From assembly GCF_900070365.1 (NCBI RefSeq), contig NZ_LN850107.1, forward strand, positions 3,906,001 to 3,970,000: a stretch of DNA of 64,000 bases. The letters run 5' to 3'. The stretch is from Alloactinosynnema sp. L-07. GTDB lineage: Bacteria; Actinomycetota; Actinomycetes; Mycobacteriales; Pseudonocardiaceae. The translations under genes were made by a program, and so were the position numbers. Below the pieces are notes generated by a model, which did not search any database, had not been told where the DNA came from, and was given only the letters and a program-made list of their open reading frames with translations. Shown piece by piece: positions 16,848 to 25,742 of the stretch. How positions within the stretch are numbered: position 1 is the stretch's first letter; every line of letters starts with the position of its first letter.

Positions 16848-17480
16848 ATGACAACGAGCGTTGATCCCAGAGGTAACGCGACAGTCGCGCGCCGGATCCT
16901 GATTGGGTTCGGCGTGTTGCTCGTCGGGTCCCTGGTCGCACTCGTTGTCGCGATAACGCTTTCCCAGAAGATCGACGGCAGCAGCATGCGTCCCTCTTTC
17001 GGCGACGGCGACCGGGTTCTCCTGGAACCGTTCTTCGACAGCGCCGACCTCCAGCGCTTCGACGTCGTCGCCGCCCGCCCGACCCCGGGCGCGCCCGCCA
17101 TCGTCAAACGGGTCATCGGCCTGCCCGGCGACCGAGTGCGCGTCGAGGTCCGCCCGGACGGCACCGGCGCGCTCCACCTGCTCCCCTCGGGCGCTTCGCG
17201 GTGGCAGACCGTGGAGACGCGGGCGTGGGCGGGCCAGTGGAAATCGGCCAGGGCGTGCTGCCTTGGGTCGGGCAAGGCAGGCCAGGACGCGGAGGCCGTC
17301 GTGCCTGCTGGATCGGTGTTCCTGCTCGGCGACAACCCCGACCAGTCCGACGACTCACGCGCGTACGGCTGGATCCGGAAGGAGCAGGTGCTGGGCAGGC
17401 TGTGGCTGCGGATCTACCCGCTGGGCGAGTTCGGCTCGCTGGACCAGACCGGCGGATTCCGCCTGACCCCGAAGTCCTGA
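16848..17480 (+). CDS. lepB: Type I signal peptidase
   Basis: Protein of 210 residues with one N-terminal membrane segment (about 17-40). Catalytic Ser is S46 in DGSSMRPS and general-base Lys is K87 in IVKRVIGLPGDRV. The box E motif is LLGDNPDQSDDSR. It removes signal peptides from exported preproteins outside the membrane. Its position beside an operon of exported DUF6230 proteins and near thiL is notable but does not show specialisation. ATG 16848 was chosen because it precedes all homology; an upstream ATG at 16836 lacks a ribosome site. Confidence 0.93.
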   Translation: MTTSVDPRGNATVARRILIGFGVLLVGSLVALVVAITLSQKIDGSSMRPSFGDGDRVLLEPFFDSADLQRFDVVAARPTPGAPAIVKRVIGLPGDRVRVEVRPDGTGALHLLPSGASRWQTVETRAWAGQWKSARACCLGSGKAGQDAEAVVPAGSVFLLGDNPDQSDDSRAYGWIRKEQVLGRLWLRIYPLGEFGSLDQTGGFRLTPKS

Positions 17481-17520
17481 CGACGCCAGGATCGCGTGCG
17501 GATGTCGTGGTTTCCTTGGC

Positions 17521-18486
17521 TCATCGCCAGTGTTGCCAGCCCGCTGTGCCCTCGTACGGACCGCCGTCGACGGTGACGCCGGTGCCGCGGGTGACGCTGC
17601 CGATGATCCGCCAGCCGTCCGGGACCGCGCCCGGGTCGGGGAAGGTGGCGGCCAAGGCGTGATCCTCTCCCCCGGTCAGGACCCAATGGCGCGGATCGGC
17701 GCCCAGGGCGGAGGCGACGTCGACCAGGCGCTGGTGGACCTCGATCAGATCGGTGCGCACGTCGATGGCCACATTGGACGCCACGCACAGGTGGCCGAGG
17801 TCGGCGAGCAGGCCGTCGGAGACGTCGATCATCGCGGTGGCGCCCGCGTCGGCGGCCTGGGGGCCCGCGGCGTAGGGCGGTTCGGGGGCGCGGTGGGCGC
17901 CGACGACGCTGACCGGGGAGCGGAAGCCGCGGCCCAGGACGGCCAGACCCGCCGCGCTCCAGCCGAGTTTGCCCGCTACCGCGACGATGTCGCCGGGCAG
18001 CGCGCCCGCGCGGGTGACGGGCTTGCGGCCCTGGAGATCGCCGAGCGCAGTGATCGAGATCACCATGGTTTCCGCGGCGGCCATGTCCCCGCCGACGACG
18101 CCGATGCGGGCTCTGGCTGCCTCAGCCCACATGCCCGCCGACAGTTCATCGATCACCTGGACGGGGGTTGACGAGGGGCACGCGAGTCCGACCAGCACCG
18201 CCGTCGGCACCGCGCCCATGGCGGCGATGTCGGCCAGGTTGACCGCGACCGCCTTGCGTCCCACCTGGTCCGGTGTGGACCAGTCGAGGCGGAAATGCAC
18301 GCCGTCCACCAGCACATCCGTGCTCGCGACGACGCGTCCGTCGCTCGCGGCGATCACCGCGGCGTCGTCGCCGGGGCCCAGCAGGGTGGGCGCGGGCTGG
18401 GCCCGGCCGTCGGTGACTCGGCGGATGAGACCGAACTCACCCACGTCGGCCACGGTCTGCTGGCCCTGGGTCGTATCCGGTCGCAC
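17521..18486 (-). CDS. thiL: Thiamine-monophosphate kinase
   Basis: Protein of 321 residues of the PurM-like (AIRS) fold that phosphorylates thiamine monophosphate to thiamine diphosphate. Motifs: GEFGLI, LLGPGDDAAV (Mg/ATP site), VASTDVLVDGVHF, GRKAVAVNLADIAAMGA, MIDVSDGL and LTGGEDHAL. The GTG start at 18486 has GGAGG five bases upstream. The length is typical. It is divergent from the Lrp-like gene, in the conserved thiL/Lrp-domain/DUF3515 arrangement. Confidence 0.96.
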   Translation of the reverse strand: MRPDTTQGQQTVADVGEFGLIRRVTDGRAQPAPTLLGPGDDAAVIAASDGRVVASTDVLVDGVHFRLDWSTPDQVGRKAVAVNLADIAAMGAVPTAVLVGLACPSSTPVQVIDELSAGMWAEAARARIGVVGGDMAAAETMVISITALGDLQGRKPVTRAGALPGDIVAVAGKLGWSAAGLAVLGRGFRSPVSVVGAHRAPEPPYAAGPQAADAGATAMIDVSDGLLADLGHLCVASNVAIDVRTDLIEVHQRLVDVASALGADPRHWVLTGGEDHALAATFPDPGAVPDGWRIIGSVTRGTGVTVDGGPYEGTAGWQHWR

Positions 18487-18595
18487 GACATCCTCCGATC
18501 ACCAATGGTCGGATCCCCCAACGATCCGGAACCTGGGGTACGTTGCTGAACACGTTCCTACCTCTTGGGGACTCCTAGCCGCGAAGGGGCGCGCC

Positions 18596-18829
18596 GTGGT
18601 CCACGCATACATCCTGATCCAGACCGAAGTCGGCAAGGCCGCGGCTGTCGCCGCCGAGATCGCCGGGATTTCCGGGGTGACCACGGCGGAGGATGTCACC
18701 GGACCTTACGACGTCATCGTCCGGGCCGAAGCCGACAATGTCGACCTCCTTGGCCAACTGGTGGTCGCCAAGATCCAGAGTGTGGACGGCATCACCCGCA
18801 CGCTCACCTGCCCGGTCGTGCATCTCTGA
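18596..18829 (+). CDS. Stand-alone Lrp/AsnC effector (RAM) domain protein
   Basis: Protein of 77 residues (VVHAYILIQTEVGKA to CPVVHL) with only the alpha-beta RAM domain of Lrp/AsnC regulators and no DNA-binding part. The segment GPYDVIVRAEADNVDLLGQLV is typical. Such single-domain proteins bind amino acids and may assemble with full-length Lrp proteins. The GTG start has AAGGGG upstream. The gene lies between thiL and DUF3515, as in mycobacteria and Streptomyces. Confidence 0.88.
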   Translation: MVHAYILIQTEVGKAAAVAAEIAGISGVTTAEDVTGPYDVIVRAEADNVDLLGQLVVAKIQSVDGITRTLTCPVVHL

Positions 18830-18848
18830 GCCGTGGTCTAGTGGTCCG

Positions 18849-19418
18849 GTGAGTGTCTCGCCTCCCCGGACCGGTCCCTCCCGCGCGACGGTCGTCGCCG
18901 CGGTCGTGCTGGTCGGCCTGCTGGCCGTCGGTGTGGTCGTCGCCAGTCGCTTCCTGCCGGAAGAACCCGCGCCGACGACCCCGACGACCGCCGCGCCGCG
19001 CACCGGCCCGATCGGCTTGGTTCCGGTCGACGCGCCGGAGTCCGGCTCGACGCACTGCGCCGCCCTGGTCGCCGCGTTGCCCAGTTCGCTGGCCAGCGGT
19101 TCGGCGACGCTGGCGAAGCTCCCGGTGGCCGAGCCCGCCCCGGTCGGCGCCGTGGCGTGGGGCGACCGCGTCGGTGATCCGGTCATCCTGCGGTGTGGGC
19201 TGGGCAAACCGCCTGAGCTGACCGCGACCGCGGCGCTGCGCGAGGTGTCCGGGGTCAAGTGGCTGCCGGTCGACGGCTCCGACAGCCAGACCTGGTTCGT
19301 CGTGGACCGCCCGGTGTTCGTCGCGCTGACGCTGCCCAAGGGCGTGGGCACCGGGCCGCTGCAGACGGTGTCCGAAATCGTCGGCAAGTCCCTGCCCGCG
19401 CAAAAGGTCCAGCCCTAG
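18849..19418 (+). CDS. DUF3515 membrane-anchored protein
   Basis: Protein of 189 residues. One N-terminal membrane segment (VVAAVVLVGLLAVGVVV) is followed by an exported domain with STHCAALVAALP, VILRCGL, a Trp-rich middle and VFVALTLPKG, the DUF3515 pattern. The function is unknown. The GTG start at 18849 is 19 bases after the Lrp-like gene, so they are co-transcribed. It corresponds to the gene beside ddl in mycobacteria (Rv2980). Here a TetR/DUF418 insertion separates it from ddl. Confidence 0.85.
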   Translation: MSVSPPRTGPSRATVVAAVVLVGLLAVGVVVASRFLPEEPAPTTPTTAAPRTGPIGLVPVDAPESGSTHCAALVAALPSSLASGSATLAKLPVAEPAPVGAVAWGDRVGDPVILRCGLGKPPELTATAALREVSGVKWLPVDGSDSQTWFVVDRPVFVALTLPKGVGTGPLQTVSEIVGKSLPAQKVQP

Positions 19419-20005
19419 GCTCGGCGCAGCATCCGTTCCACCAGTAACCGCAGGGTCTTCCGCTCCCGCTTGGGAGAGAAGTCCGGATCAACCGCGATCC
19501 GGTTGAACAGCCCGTCCACCAGCGCAGCCAGCCAGGTCGCGGCGGTGTCGGCGGCGAAACCGGGATCGATGACCTCGGCCGCGACCGCGCGCTCGACCAG
19601 TTCAGCCAGCCCGGTGCGCAGTGTCCGGTCGTTGGCCGCGACCAGCTCGGCGATTCGTTCGTCGCGGCCCGCCTCGGCGGAGACCTCCAGGGCCAGCCGC
19701 GCGTAGTCGCCGTCGGCGAGGTCGACCACCAGGTCGAAGAAGCCGATCAGCGCCGCCCATGGGTCCGCTGTGGACAGTTCGGCGAACAGCGCCTTGGTCT
19801 CGGTTCCCTCCTGCTCCACGATCGCGGCGAAGATCGCGTGCTTGCTGTCGAAGTAGTGGAACAGGTTGCCGGAACTCATCCCGGCCTCGGCGCAGATGTC
19901 CGCGGTCCGGGTCTGACCGAATCCTTTGCGCGCGAAACACCGCGCCGCCGCCGCCAGGATCTGGCCGCGGCGGGCCTCGTGCTTGGCCGGGTCGACAGTG
20001 CGCAT
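19415..20005 (-). CDS. TetR family transcriptional regulator
   Basis: Protein of 196 residues. The helix-turn-helix is at about residues 27-55 (GFGQTRTADICAEAGMSSGNLFHYFDSKHAI); the rest is a helical ligand domain. ATG 20005 is preferred over the upstream TTG at 20017, since homology starts at MRTVDPAKHEARRGQIL. It is divergent from the DUF418 gene with an inverted repeat between them, so it probably represses that gene and itself. Confidence 0.88.
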   Translation of the reverse strand: MRTVDPAKHEARRGQILAAAARCFARKGFGQTRTADICAEAGMSSGNLFHYFDSKHAIFAAIVEQEGTETKALFAELSTADPWAALIGFFDLVVDLADGDYARLALEVSAEAGRDERIAELVAANDRTLRTGLAELVERAVAAEVIDPGFAADTAATWLAALVDGLFNRIAVDPDFSPKRERKTLRLLVERMLRRA

Positions 20006-20013
20006 GGGTGGAT

Positions 20014-20029
20014 TCAATCAGGACATTGA
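20014..20029. promoter_or_regulatory. Candidate operator between tetR and DUF418
   Basis: TCAAT (20014-20018) and ATTGA (20025-20029) form an inverted repeat with a 6-base spacer in the 84-base divergent gap. Motif-based only. Confidence 0.35.
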
Positions 20030-20089
20030 CGGCCGGGGATCATCATGGGCAATATTAGACCGCCCACTCGGTTTATGAAAGAGGTCCTG

Positions 20090-21241
20090 ATGTCCCTGCC
20101 CCACCGCATCGATCGGGTCGACGCCCTGCGCGGCTTCGCGCTGTTCGGAATCCTGATCGTCAACATCTGGGCGTTCGGCACCGGCTACTACGGCGCCGGG
20201 ATCATCGATCCGGGCGGCGACCCGGCGGTCCGGTTCGTCGTTTCCACGCTGTTCGAGACCAAGTTCTACCTGCTGTTCTCGTTCCTCTTCGGCTACAGCT
20301 TCACTCTCCAGCTCGACTCGGCCGTTCGCGCCGACGCCGCGTTCGTACCCAGGATCGTGCGCAGACAGCTCGGTCTCGCCGCGATCGGTGTCGCGCACGC
20401 CGTCCTGCTGTTCCACGGCGACATCCTCACCACCTACGCCGTGCTGGGCCTGGTGCTGCTGGCCCTGCGCGGTCTCGCGGTGGCCACGGCCGTCCGGGTC
20501 GCGTTCTGGCTGGTCGGGATCGCGGGCGTGGCGTTGGCGCTGCTGGGATTCCTCGAGTCGCTAGCGCCCACACCGGTCGACACGACCGCGATCTCGGCTC
20601 AGATCACCGAGTCGGTGGCGGCCTTCCGCGGCGGACCCGGCGGCGTCGTCGCCGAACACCTTCGGCAGCTCCCCGGCACGCTGGTGTTCGTGCTGTTGAT
20701 CCAGGCCCCGAGCGCACTGGCGATGTTCCTGCTCGGCTTCGCGGCCGGTCGCACGCGGGTGCTCGCCCACCCGGAGAACCACCAGGCATTGTGGGCGTGG
20801 CTGCTGCGCGCGGGTCTGCCGATCGGGCTGGCGGGCGCCGCGGTCTACGGCTACGCCGCCACGTTCCACCCCGGCGGCCCGGCCGAGACCATGGCCATGG
20901 GACTCAGCGTGCTCACCGCCCCGCTGCTGACCGGCGGCTACGTCGCAGCGCTGCTGCGCCTGTTCCAGACCAGGGCCGTGCACGTCTTCGCCCCGGTCGG
21001 GCGGCTGGCGCTGACGAACTACGTCGGCCAGTCCGCCGTGCTCAGTGTCGTCTTCCTCGGCTACGGCCTCGGCCTCATCGGCCGCCTGCCCGACCTCGCG
21101 GTGATCGGGTTCGCCGTGGCGCTCTACGCGGCGCAGGTCGCCGTCAGCGCGTGGTGGGTGCGGCGCCACCGCTACGGGCCGCTGGAATGGCTGCTCCGTG
21201 CGGTGACGCTCGGCAGGCGCCCGGAACTCGCCCGCCGCTGA
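20090..21241 (+). CDS. DUF418 (YeiB-like) membrane protein
   Basis: Protein of 383 residues with about 10 membrane segments. It starts HRIDRVDALRGFALFGILIVNIWAF, the acyltransferase-like N-terminus of the YeiB/DUF418 family, and ends in the DUF418 domain (RLALTNYVGQSAV, WWVRRHRYGPLEWLLRAVT). The function is unknown; some relatives transfer acyl groups across membranes. ATG 20090 has GAGG five bases upstream. It is probably controlled by the divergent TetR. Confidence 0.87.
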   Translation: MSLPHRIDRVDALRGFALFGILIVNIWAFGTGYYGAGIIDPGGDPAVRFVVSTLFETKFYLLFSFLFGYSFTLQLDSAVRADAAFVPRIVRRQLGLAAIGVAHAVLLFHGDILTTYAVLGLVLLALRGLAVATAVRVAFWLVGIAGVALALLGFLESLAPTPVDTTAISAQITESVAAFRGGPGGVVAEHLRQLPGTLVFVLLIQAPSALAMFLLGFAAGRTRVLAHPENHQALWAWLLRAGLPIGLAGAAVYGYAATFHPGGPAETMAMGLSVLTAPLLTGGYVAALLRLFQTRAVHVFAPVGRLALTNYVGQSAVLSVVFLGYGLGLIGRLPDLAVIGFAVALYAAQVAVSAWWVRRHRYGPLEWLLRAVTLGRRPELARR

Positions 21242-21256
21242 GAGCGCGTCCGAGGC

Positions 21257-22348
21257 TCAGCGGAGTCCCGTGCCGCGCGCGATCGCCGTGTCGATGAGGA
21301 CGGTCAGCAGGGTCGGGTAGTCGACGCCGGTGACGTCCCACATCTTCGGGTAGGCCGAGGTCGGGGTGAAGCCCGGCATGGTGTTGACCTCGTTGATTGT
21401 CAGCGTGCCGCCCTCGCCGACGAAGAAGTCGACGCGCGCGAGGCCCTGGCAGTCGAGCGCGCGGAACGCGTCGACCGCCATGTTCCGCAGGCGCTCGGTG
21501 ACCTCGTCGGGCAGCTTGGCCGGGATCTCGAGCTCGCTGGTGTCGTCGAGGTACTTGGAGTCGAAGTCGTACCAGTCCAGGTCGCCGAGCAGGCGCACCT
21601 CGGCGGGCTGCGAGGCCTCGACCCGGCCGTCGGGGAACTCCAGCACGCCGCACTCGACCTCGCGGCCGACGATGGCGCCCTCGATCAGCACCTTCGGGTC
21701 GATCTCGCGGGCGTGCACGATCGCGGCGTCGAGCTGGGCCCAGTCGGTGACCCTGGTGATGCCGGTGGACGAGCCCGCGCGCGACGGCTTGACGAACACC
21801 GGCAGGCCGAGGCGGTCGCGCTCGGCGGCGTCGAGTGTCGTCTGGTCGCGGCGGAGTTCCACGTACGGGCCGACCGGCAGGCCCTCGGCCTTGAGGAGCT
21901 TCTTGGTGACGCCCTTGTCCATCGCGACGGCGCTGGACATCACGCCCGGTCCGACATAGGGCAGCCCCGCCATCTCCAGCAGACCCTGGATGGTGCCGTC
22001 CTCGCCGTAGGCGCCGTGCAGCATCGGGATGACGACGTCGACCGCGGAGAAGATCCGGCCCTCGTGGCCCTTCTCCAAGATGACCAGGCGGCCCGCGGTC
22101 GGGTCGGCGGGCAGGGTGACCGAAGTGCCGGAGGTGATGCTGGGCAGCGTGCGGTCGTGGATGCGCAGGACCTCGGGGTCGCTGGGGCCGAGCACCCAGG
22201 AGCCGTCCTTGGTGATGCCGACGGGCACCACCTCGAACCGGTCCTGGTCCAGGTTGGCGAGCACGCTCGCGGCGGAGACACAGGACACGGGGTGTTCCGT
22301 GCTGCGTCCGCCGAACACCACGGCGACTCGGATCTTTGAGCTCGACAT
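21257..22348 (-). CDS. ddl: D-alanine--D-alanine ligase
   Basis: Protein of 363 residues of the ATP-grasp fold that makes the D-Ala-D-Ala dipeptide for peptidoglycan. Motifs: [39 protein letters not shown], the omega-loop segment DFDSKYLDD (Tyr as in D-Ala ligases rather than the His of VanA-type), and [11 protein letters not shown] with the Mg ligands. It lies 11 bases after the MocR-type gene on the same strand, away from its usual neighbour gpsA. Confidence 0.95.
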   Translation of the reverse strand: MSSSKIRVAVVFGGRSTEHPVSCVSAASVLANLDQDRFEVVPVGITKDGSWVLGPSDPEVLRIHDRTLPSITSGTSVTLPADPTAGRLVILEKGHEGRIFSAVDVVIPMLHGAYGEDGTIQGLLEMAGLPYVGPGVMSSAVAMDKGVTKKLLKAEGLPVGPYVELRRDQTTLDAAERDRLGLPVFVKPSRAGSSTGITRVTDWAQLDAAIVHAREIDPKVLIEGAIVGREVECGVLEFPDGRVEASQPAEVRLLGDLDWYDFDSKYLDDTSELEIPAKLPDEVTERLRNMAVDAFRALDCQGLARVDFFVGEGGTLTINEVNTMPGFTPTSAYPKMWDVTGVDYPTLLTVLIDTAIARGTGLR

Positions 22349-22359
22349 GGTTGTCGAGA

Positions 22360-23796
22360 TTACCCGGATGGGGTAATCGCGGAGCCGATCGACCCAGGTC
22401 GGGTCCTGGTGAACAGCTCCACGAGCACCGGGATGGCCCAGCGCAGCTGATCACGAGAACACGCGGCATAGCCGAGGGCGATGCCGAACCAGCTCGCTGG
22501 GCCGCTGTGGTGGCGGGCGAGGCCGTCGAGCAGCAGACCGCGGCGCAGGCCGGTGTCGATCAACGTGTGTTCAGCGGCGGCGGAGTCCAGCGGGACGACC
22601 AGGTGCGCGCCCGCGTCGTCGCCCAGCATGGGGATTCCCGCGGCCTGCAACGCCTCCACCAGCAGTTCCCGGCGCTCGGACAGCTCGCGGCGCAGTTTGC
22701 GCAGGTGGCGGCCGAGGTCGCCGTTGCGGGCCAGCTCCACGACGACGAGTTGACCCGCGGCGGCCGGGCTGGTGCCGGTGCGGTCGCGGTGTTCGAGCAC
22801 GGCGGTGACCACCGCGGGCGGCGCGACCATCCAGCCGGTGCCCAGGGTCGGGGTGAGGATCTTGCTGGTGGTGCCCAGGTGCACCACGACGTCGGGGGCG
22901 AGCGCGGCCAGCAGCGGCAGCGGGGCCACGTCGTAGCGCAGCTCGCCGTCGTAGTCGTCCTCCACCACCAGCCAGCCCGCGTGCCGGGCCCGCTCCACCA
23001 GCTCGACCCGTCTGCCCGCCGACATCCGCCGCCCCAACGGGTACTGGTGGGCGGGCGAGCAGTAGACCATCCGGGTCGCGGGCGGCAGGCCTTCCAGCAG
23101 CAGACCGTCCGCGTCGACCTGGGCGGCCACCACGCGCATCCCGGCCGCCCGCAGTGCGGCGACCGCGCGCTGGTAGCCGGGTTCCTCGACGGCCACGACG
23201 TCGCCGCGGCGCAGCACAGCGGCGGCGACCTCGGCGACCGCGGCCGTGGTGCCGCCGGTGGCCAGCACGGCCTCGCCCTCGCCCGCGTCGTCGAACTCGC
23301 CGCTGACCCGCAGGCCGCGGTGTCGCAGCAGGTGTTCGGCGACGGCCGCGCGGTACGCGGGGAGCCCGGCGCGCTGGGGCCGCAGCAGCGGCGCGACATC
23401 GGCGGCACCGCGCCAGGCCCGGCGCCACGCCGACCGGTCGATCCCGCCCGCCCACGGCGAACCGGGGGTCAGGTCGATCGCGTCGGCGGCCAGGACATCC
23501 GGCCTGGACCGGCGCGGGCGCGCGCGCAACGACCCCGGCGGGGCGGTGGTGATGTAGGTGCCCGAACCGTGGCGGCCCGCGATCCAGCCCTCGGCGTGCA
23601 ACTGCTCGTAGGCCGCGGCGGTGACCGTCCGGCTGACGTCGAGCTGCGTGGCCAGCGCCCTGGTGGAGGGCAGCCGGTCGCCGCTGCGCAGCCTGCCCTC
23701 GGCGGCGGCGGCGCGCAGTTCCTCCGCGAGCTGGACGGCGAGCGGGGTGACCGAGGCGCGGTCCAGGGTGACCGGCAGCGGCGGACTCTCGGCCAT
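22360..23796 (-). CDS. MocR-type regulator (GntR DNA-binding domain plus aminotransferase domain)
   Basis: Protein of 478 residues. The winged helix is at about residues 18-80 ([34 protein letters not shown]). A type I PLP aminotransferase domain follows, with [12 protein letters not shown] and the PLP lysine in [15 protein letters not shown]. MocR/PdxR proteins sense PLP and often activate divergent vitamin B6 or amino-acid genes. The divergent gene here is an FMN-binding oxidase-like protein, a plausible target. ATG 23796 has AGGAGG six bases upstream. It may be co-transcribed with ddl. Confidence 0.92.
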   Translation of the reverse strand: MAESPPLPVTLDRASVTPLAVQLAEELRAAAAEGRLRSGDRLPSTRALATQLDVSRTVTAAAYEQLHAEGWIAGRHGSGTYITTAPPGSLRARPRRSRPDVLAADAIDLTPGSPWAGGIDRSAWRRAWRGAADVAPLLRPQRAGLPAYRAAVAEHLLRHRGLRVSGEFDDAGEGEAVLATGGTTAAVAEVAAAVLRRGDVVAVEEPGYQRAVAALRAAGMRVVAAQVDADGLLLEGLPPATRMVYCSPAHQYPLGRRMSAGRRVELVERARHAGWLVVEDDYDGELRYDVAPLPLLAALAPDVVVHLGTTSKILTPTLGTGWMVAPPAVVTAVLEHRDRTGTSPAAAGQLVVVELARNGDLGRHLRKLRRELSERRELLVEALQAAGIPMLGDDAGAHLVVPLDSAAAEHTLIDTGLRRGLLLDGLARHHSGPASWFGIALGYAACSRDQLRWAIPVLVELFTRTRPGSIGSAITPSG

Positions 23797-23797
23797 A

Positions 23798-23844
23798 AGT
23801 GGCCTCCTGAAATTGCGTAGCTGTGGCACTACTGGAAGGCCACT
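23798..23844. promoter_or_regulatory. Candidate MocR operator region
   Basis: AGTGGCC (23798-23804) is matched by GGCCACT (23838-23844), and GTGGC/GCCAC (23823-23827 and 23839-23843) lie within the same divergent gap. MocR dimers bind such spaced half-sites. Motif-based. Confidence 0.4.
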
Positions 23845-23865
23845 CTACTCCGTCACCCTGATCAC

Positions 23866-24531
23866 GTGACTCAGACACCGCTCTCGCCGACCGACCGGAG
23901 CACCATCCAGCGCGGCAGGGGCCGCGCGGTCACCGACCGCGCGGCGCTGCACGCCATCCTCGACGACGGCCTGATCTGCCACCTGTCGACCATCGTCCGC
24001 GGCGCTCCCCTGGTCCTGCCGACCGGCTACGGGCGCGAGGGCGACACCCTCTACGTGCACGGGTCGACCGGTGCGCTGAGCCTGCGCACCGCGTCGGCCG
24101 GGATCGAGGTCTGTGTCGCTGTGACGCTGGTCGACGGCATCGTCTACGCCCGCTCGGTGTTCCACCACTCGATGAACTACCGCTCCGTCGTCGTGCACGG
24201 AACCGCGGTCCCGGTCACCGATCCCGACGCGAAGTGGCACGCGCTCGAGGTCATCACCGAGCACCTCGCGCCCGGCTCGTGGGAGCACGCGCGCGAGCCC
24301 AACACCAAGGAACTGGCCCAGACCGCGGTGCTGGCCATCGACCTGACCGAGGCCGCGGTGAAGATCCGCAGCGGTCCCCCCAGCGACGACGAGGCCGACG
24401 TCGAAGCGGGCACCGCGTGGGCCGGAGTCCTTCCGCTGCACCAGGTCTGGGGCGAGCCGGAGTCGTGCGACCTGCTGCCCGCGGGCGCCGAGGTGCCCCC
24501 GCACGTCACCAAGCGGTGCGAGGTCCGATAG
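23866..24531 (+). CDS. FMN-binding split-barrel (pyridoxamine 5'-phosphate oxidase family) protein
   Basis: Protein of 221 residues (GTG start, VTQTPLSPTDRST). The split-barrel core runs from LICHLSTIVRGAPLVLPTGYGREGD through LYVHGSTGALSLR to FHHSMNYRSVVVHG, resembling NimA/PPOX-like flavoproteins. It may reduce or oxidise a small molecule with FMN or F420; a cofC gene elsewhere in the window shows that F420 is made. It is divergent from the MocR regulator, its likely controller. The substrate is unknown. Confidence 0.85.
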   Translation: MTQTPLSPTDRSTIQRGRGRAVTDRAALHAILDDGLICHLSTIVRGAPLVLPTGYGREGDTLYVHGSTGALSLRTASAGIEVCVAVTLVDGIVYARSVFHHSMNYRSVVVHGTAVPVTDPDAKWHALEVITEHLAPGSWEHAREPNTKELAQTAVLAIDLTEAAVKIRSGPPSDDEADVEAGTAWAGVLPLHQVWGEPESCDLLPAGAEVPPHVTKRCEVR

Positions 24532-24570
24532 CCGCCGGCTGCGGGGCCGGTCGGCGGCCACGCTGGGGAT

Positions 24571-25023
24571 ATGACTTTCCAGATCCACGCGATCCCCACC
24601 GCCGACCTCACCTTGATCCGCGCGACCGCGACCGAACAGATCACCGCCGAGGGCGGGGAACCGGCGCGCTGCTGCCTGCGCGACGCGGTCGCGGGCGACG
24701 ACCTACTGCTGGCGAACTACGAGCCACCGCTGCCGGAAGGCACGCCGTATCGGGAGACCGGCGCGGTGTTCGTCCACGCCGAACCGTGCGCCGGTCCTGA
24801 GTCGACGGACCGCTATCCGTCCGATTGGCACCGCCGCCCGCAGGTCCTGCGTGCCTATGACGCACGCGGCTGGATTCACCCGGCCACCACCGTCCACGAC
24901 GGAACCGACCCGGAATCGGCGATCGTGAAGCAGCTGGCCGAACCAGGCGTGGCCTGGATCCACAGCCGCAATGTCGCCTATGGCTGCTACATGTTCACGA
25001 TCACAGCGGCTGGGGGCCGGTGA
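24571..25023 (+). CDS. DUF1203 family protein
   Basis: Protein of 150 residues. It matches the DUF1203 pattern (CCLRDAVAGDDLLLANYEP, GAVFVHAEPC, LRAYDARGWIHPA, VAWIHSRNVAYGCYMFTI). The function is unknown. It follows the FMN-protein gene by 39 bases on the same strand and its 3' end overlaps the convergent cupin gene by 23 bases. Confidence 0.82.
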   Translation: MTFQIHAIPTADLTLIRATATEQITAEGGEPARCCLRDAVAGDDLLLANYEPPLPEGTPYRETGAVFVHAEPCAGPESTDRYPSDWHRRPQVLRAYDARGWIHPATTVHDGTDPESAIVKQLAEPGVAWIHSRNVAYGCYMFTITAAGGR

Positions 25024-25474
25024 CCGGGTCGAGGCGGTAGCGGCCCATTGGCGGGCGGGCCTCGCGGTAGACGTGGATGCTGATCGCGGGGTCGGTCCCG
25101 GTGTTGGTGACCTGGTGGACATAGCCGGGACCGAACACCCGGGTCTGGCCCGCGGTCAGCGCGTTGAGCACCTCGGCGGGCCGCTCCCCGCCGCGCGCCA
25201 CGCGTTCGGTGAGGGAACCCGACACCAAGGTGAACGCGCCCGACACGGCGCCGTGGTCGTGCAGGTCGGTGGACTGGCCCGGCAGCCAGGTCATCAGCCA
25301 GACCTCCTCGCCGTCGGTCCGGTCGATGAGCGCGGTGTAGCGCTCGTCCGGGTCGTAGCTGAGCTGGTCGCGCCAGCGCGCGCGGTCGGCGGCGTAGGCG
25401 CGGGCGATCAGGGCCGGGTGGGCGACGGCGGGGGCGCCCGCCACGGCGATGGTGTTCTCGGGAACGGCGAACAT
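25001..25474 (-). CDS. Cysteine dioxygenase-type cupin protein
   Basis: Protein of 157 residues of the cupin fold. The iron-ligand histidines are seen in STDLHDHGAVSG and VHQV (HxH and a later H). WLPGQSTDLHDHG is typical of bacterial cysteine dioxygenases, which oxidise cysteine to cysteinesulfinate; 3-mercaptopropionate dioxygenase is the close alternative. ATG 25474 (MFAVPENT) is preferred over an upstream start lacking homology. Confidence 0.84.
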   Translation of the reverse strand: MFAVPENTIAVAGAPAVAHPALIARAYAADRARWRDQLSYDPDERYTALIDRTDGEEVWLMTWLPGQSTDLHDHGAVSGAFTLVSGSLTERVARGGERPAEVLNALTAGQTRVFGPGYVHQVTNTGTDPAISIHVYREARPPMGRYRLDPVTGPQPL

Positions 25475-25677
25475 CGATAGTCTCTTCTCGGGATACGCGA
25501 GCACGACGCGGCCGACAGCGGGGCCGCTGGGACGGGCTGGATCACCAACAGAGACAGAGCGCGCCAGCGACTCGGCAGAGGTCGATGTGACCCCGCCGGT
25601 CGGTCATGGCGCGAAGAAGCACGGGTGTAGGAAAGCATCAGCGAGCGCACCCGTCAAAGGCGCCCACCCTGTGGGAG

Positions 25678-25705
25678 CCAATCCGCCGCCAGGTCGGCAC
25701 CGAAT
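25678..25705 (+). promoter_or_regulatory. SigK-type promoter upstream of sigK
   Basis: CCAATCC (25678-25684), a 15-base spacer, then CCGAAT (25700-25705). This closely resembles the SigK consensus of mycobacteria (CCATCC then CCGAAT), so sigK-rskA is probably autoregulated. The start codon follows 37 bases later. Confidence 0.55.
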
Positions 25706-25742
25706 GGGTGATGGCGGAGTCGAGCGATGAGAGCAGGTGCCC

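Noticed and set aside
17481-17520. Possible terminator between lepB and thiL
   Set aside because: No inverted repeat of useful length is visible in the 40-base gap.
21257-22348. Van-type resistance ligase instead of Ddl
   Set aside because: The omega-loop carries the Tyr of D-Ala-D-Ala ligases and there are no vanH/vanX genes nearby.
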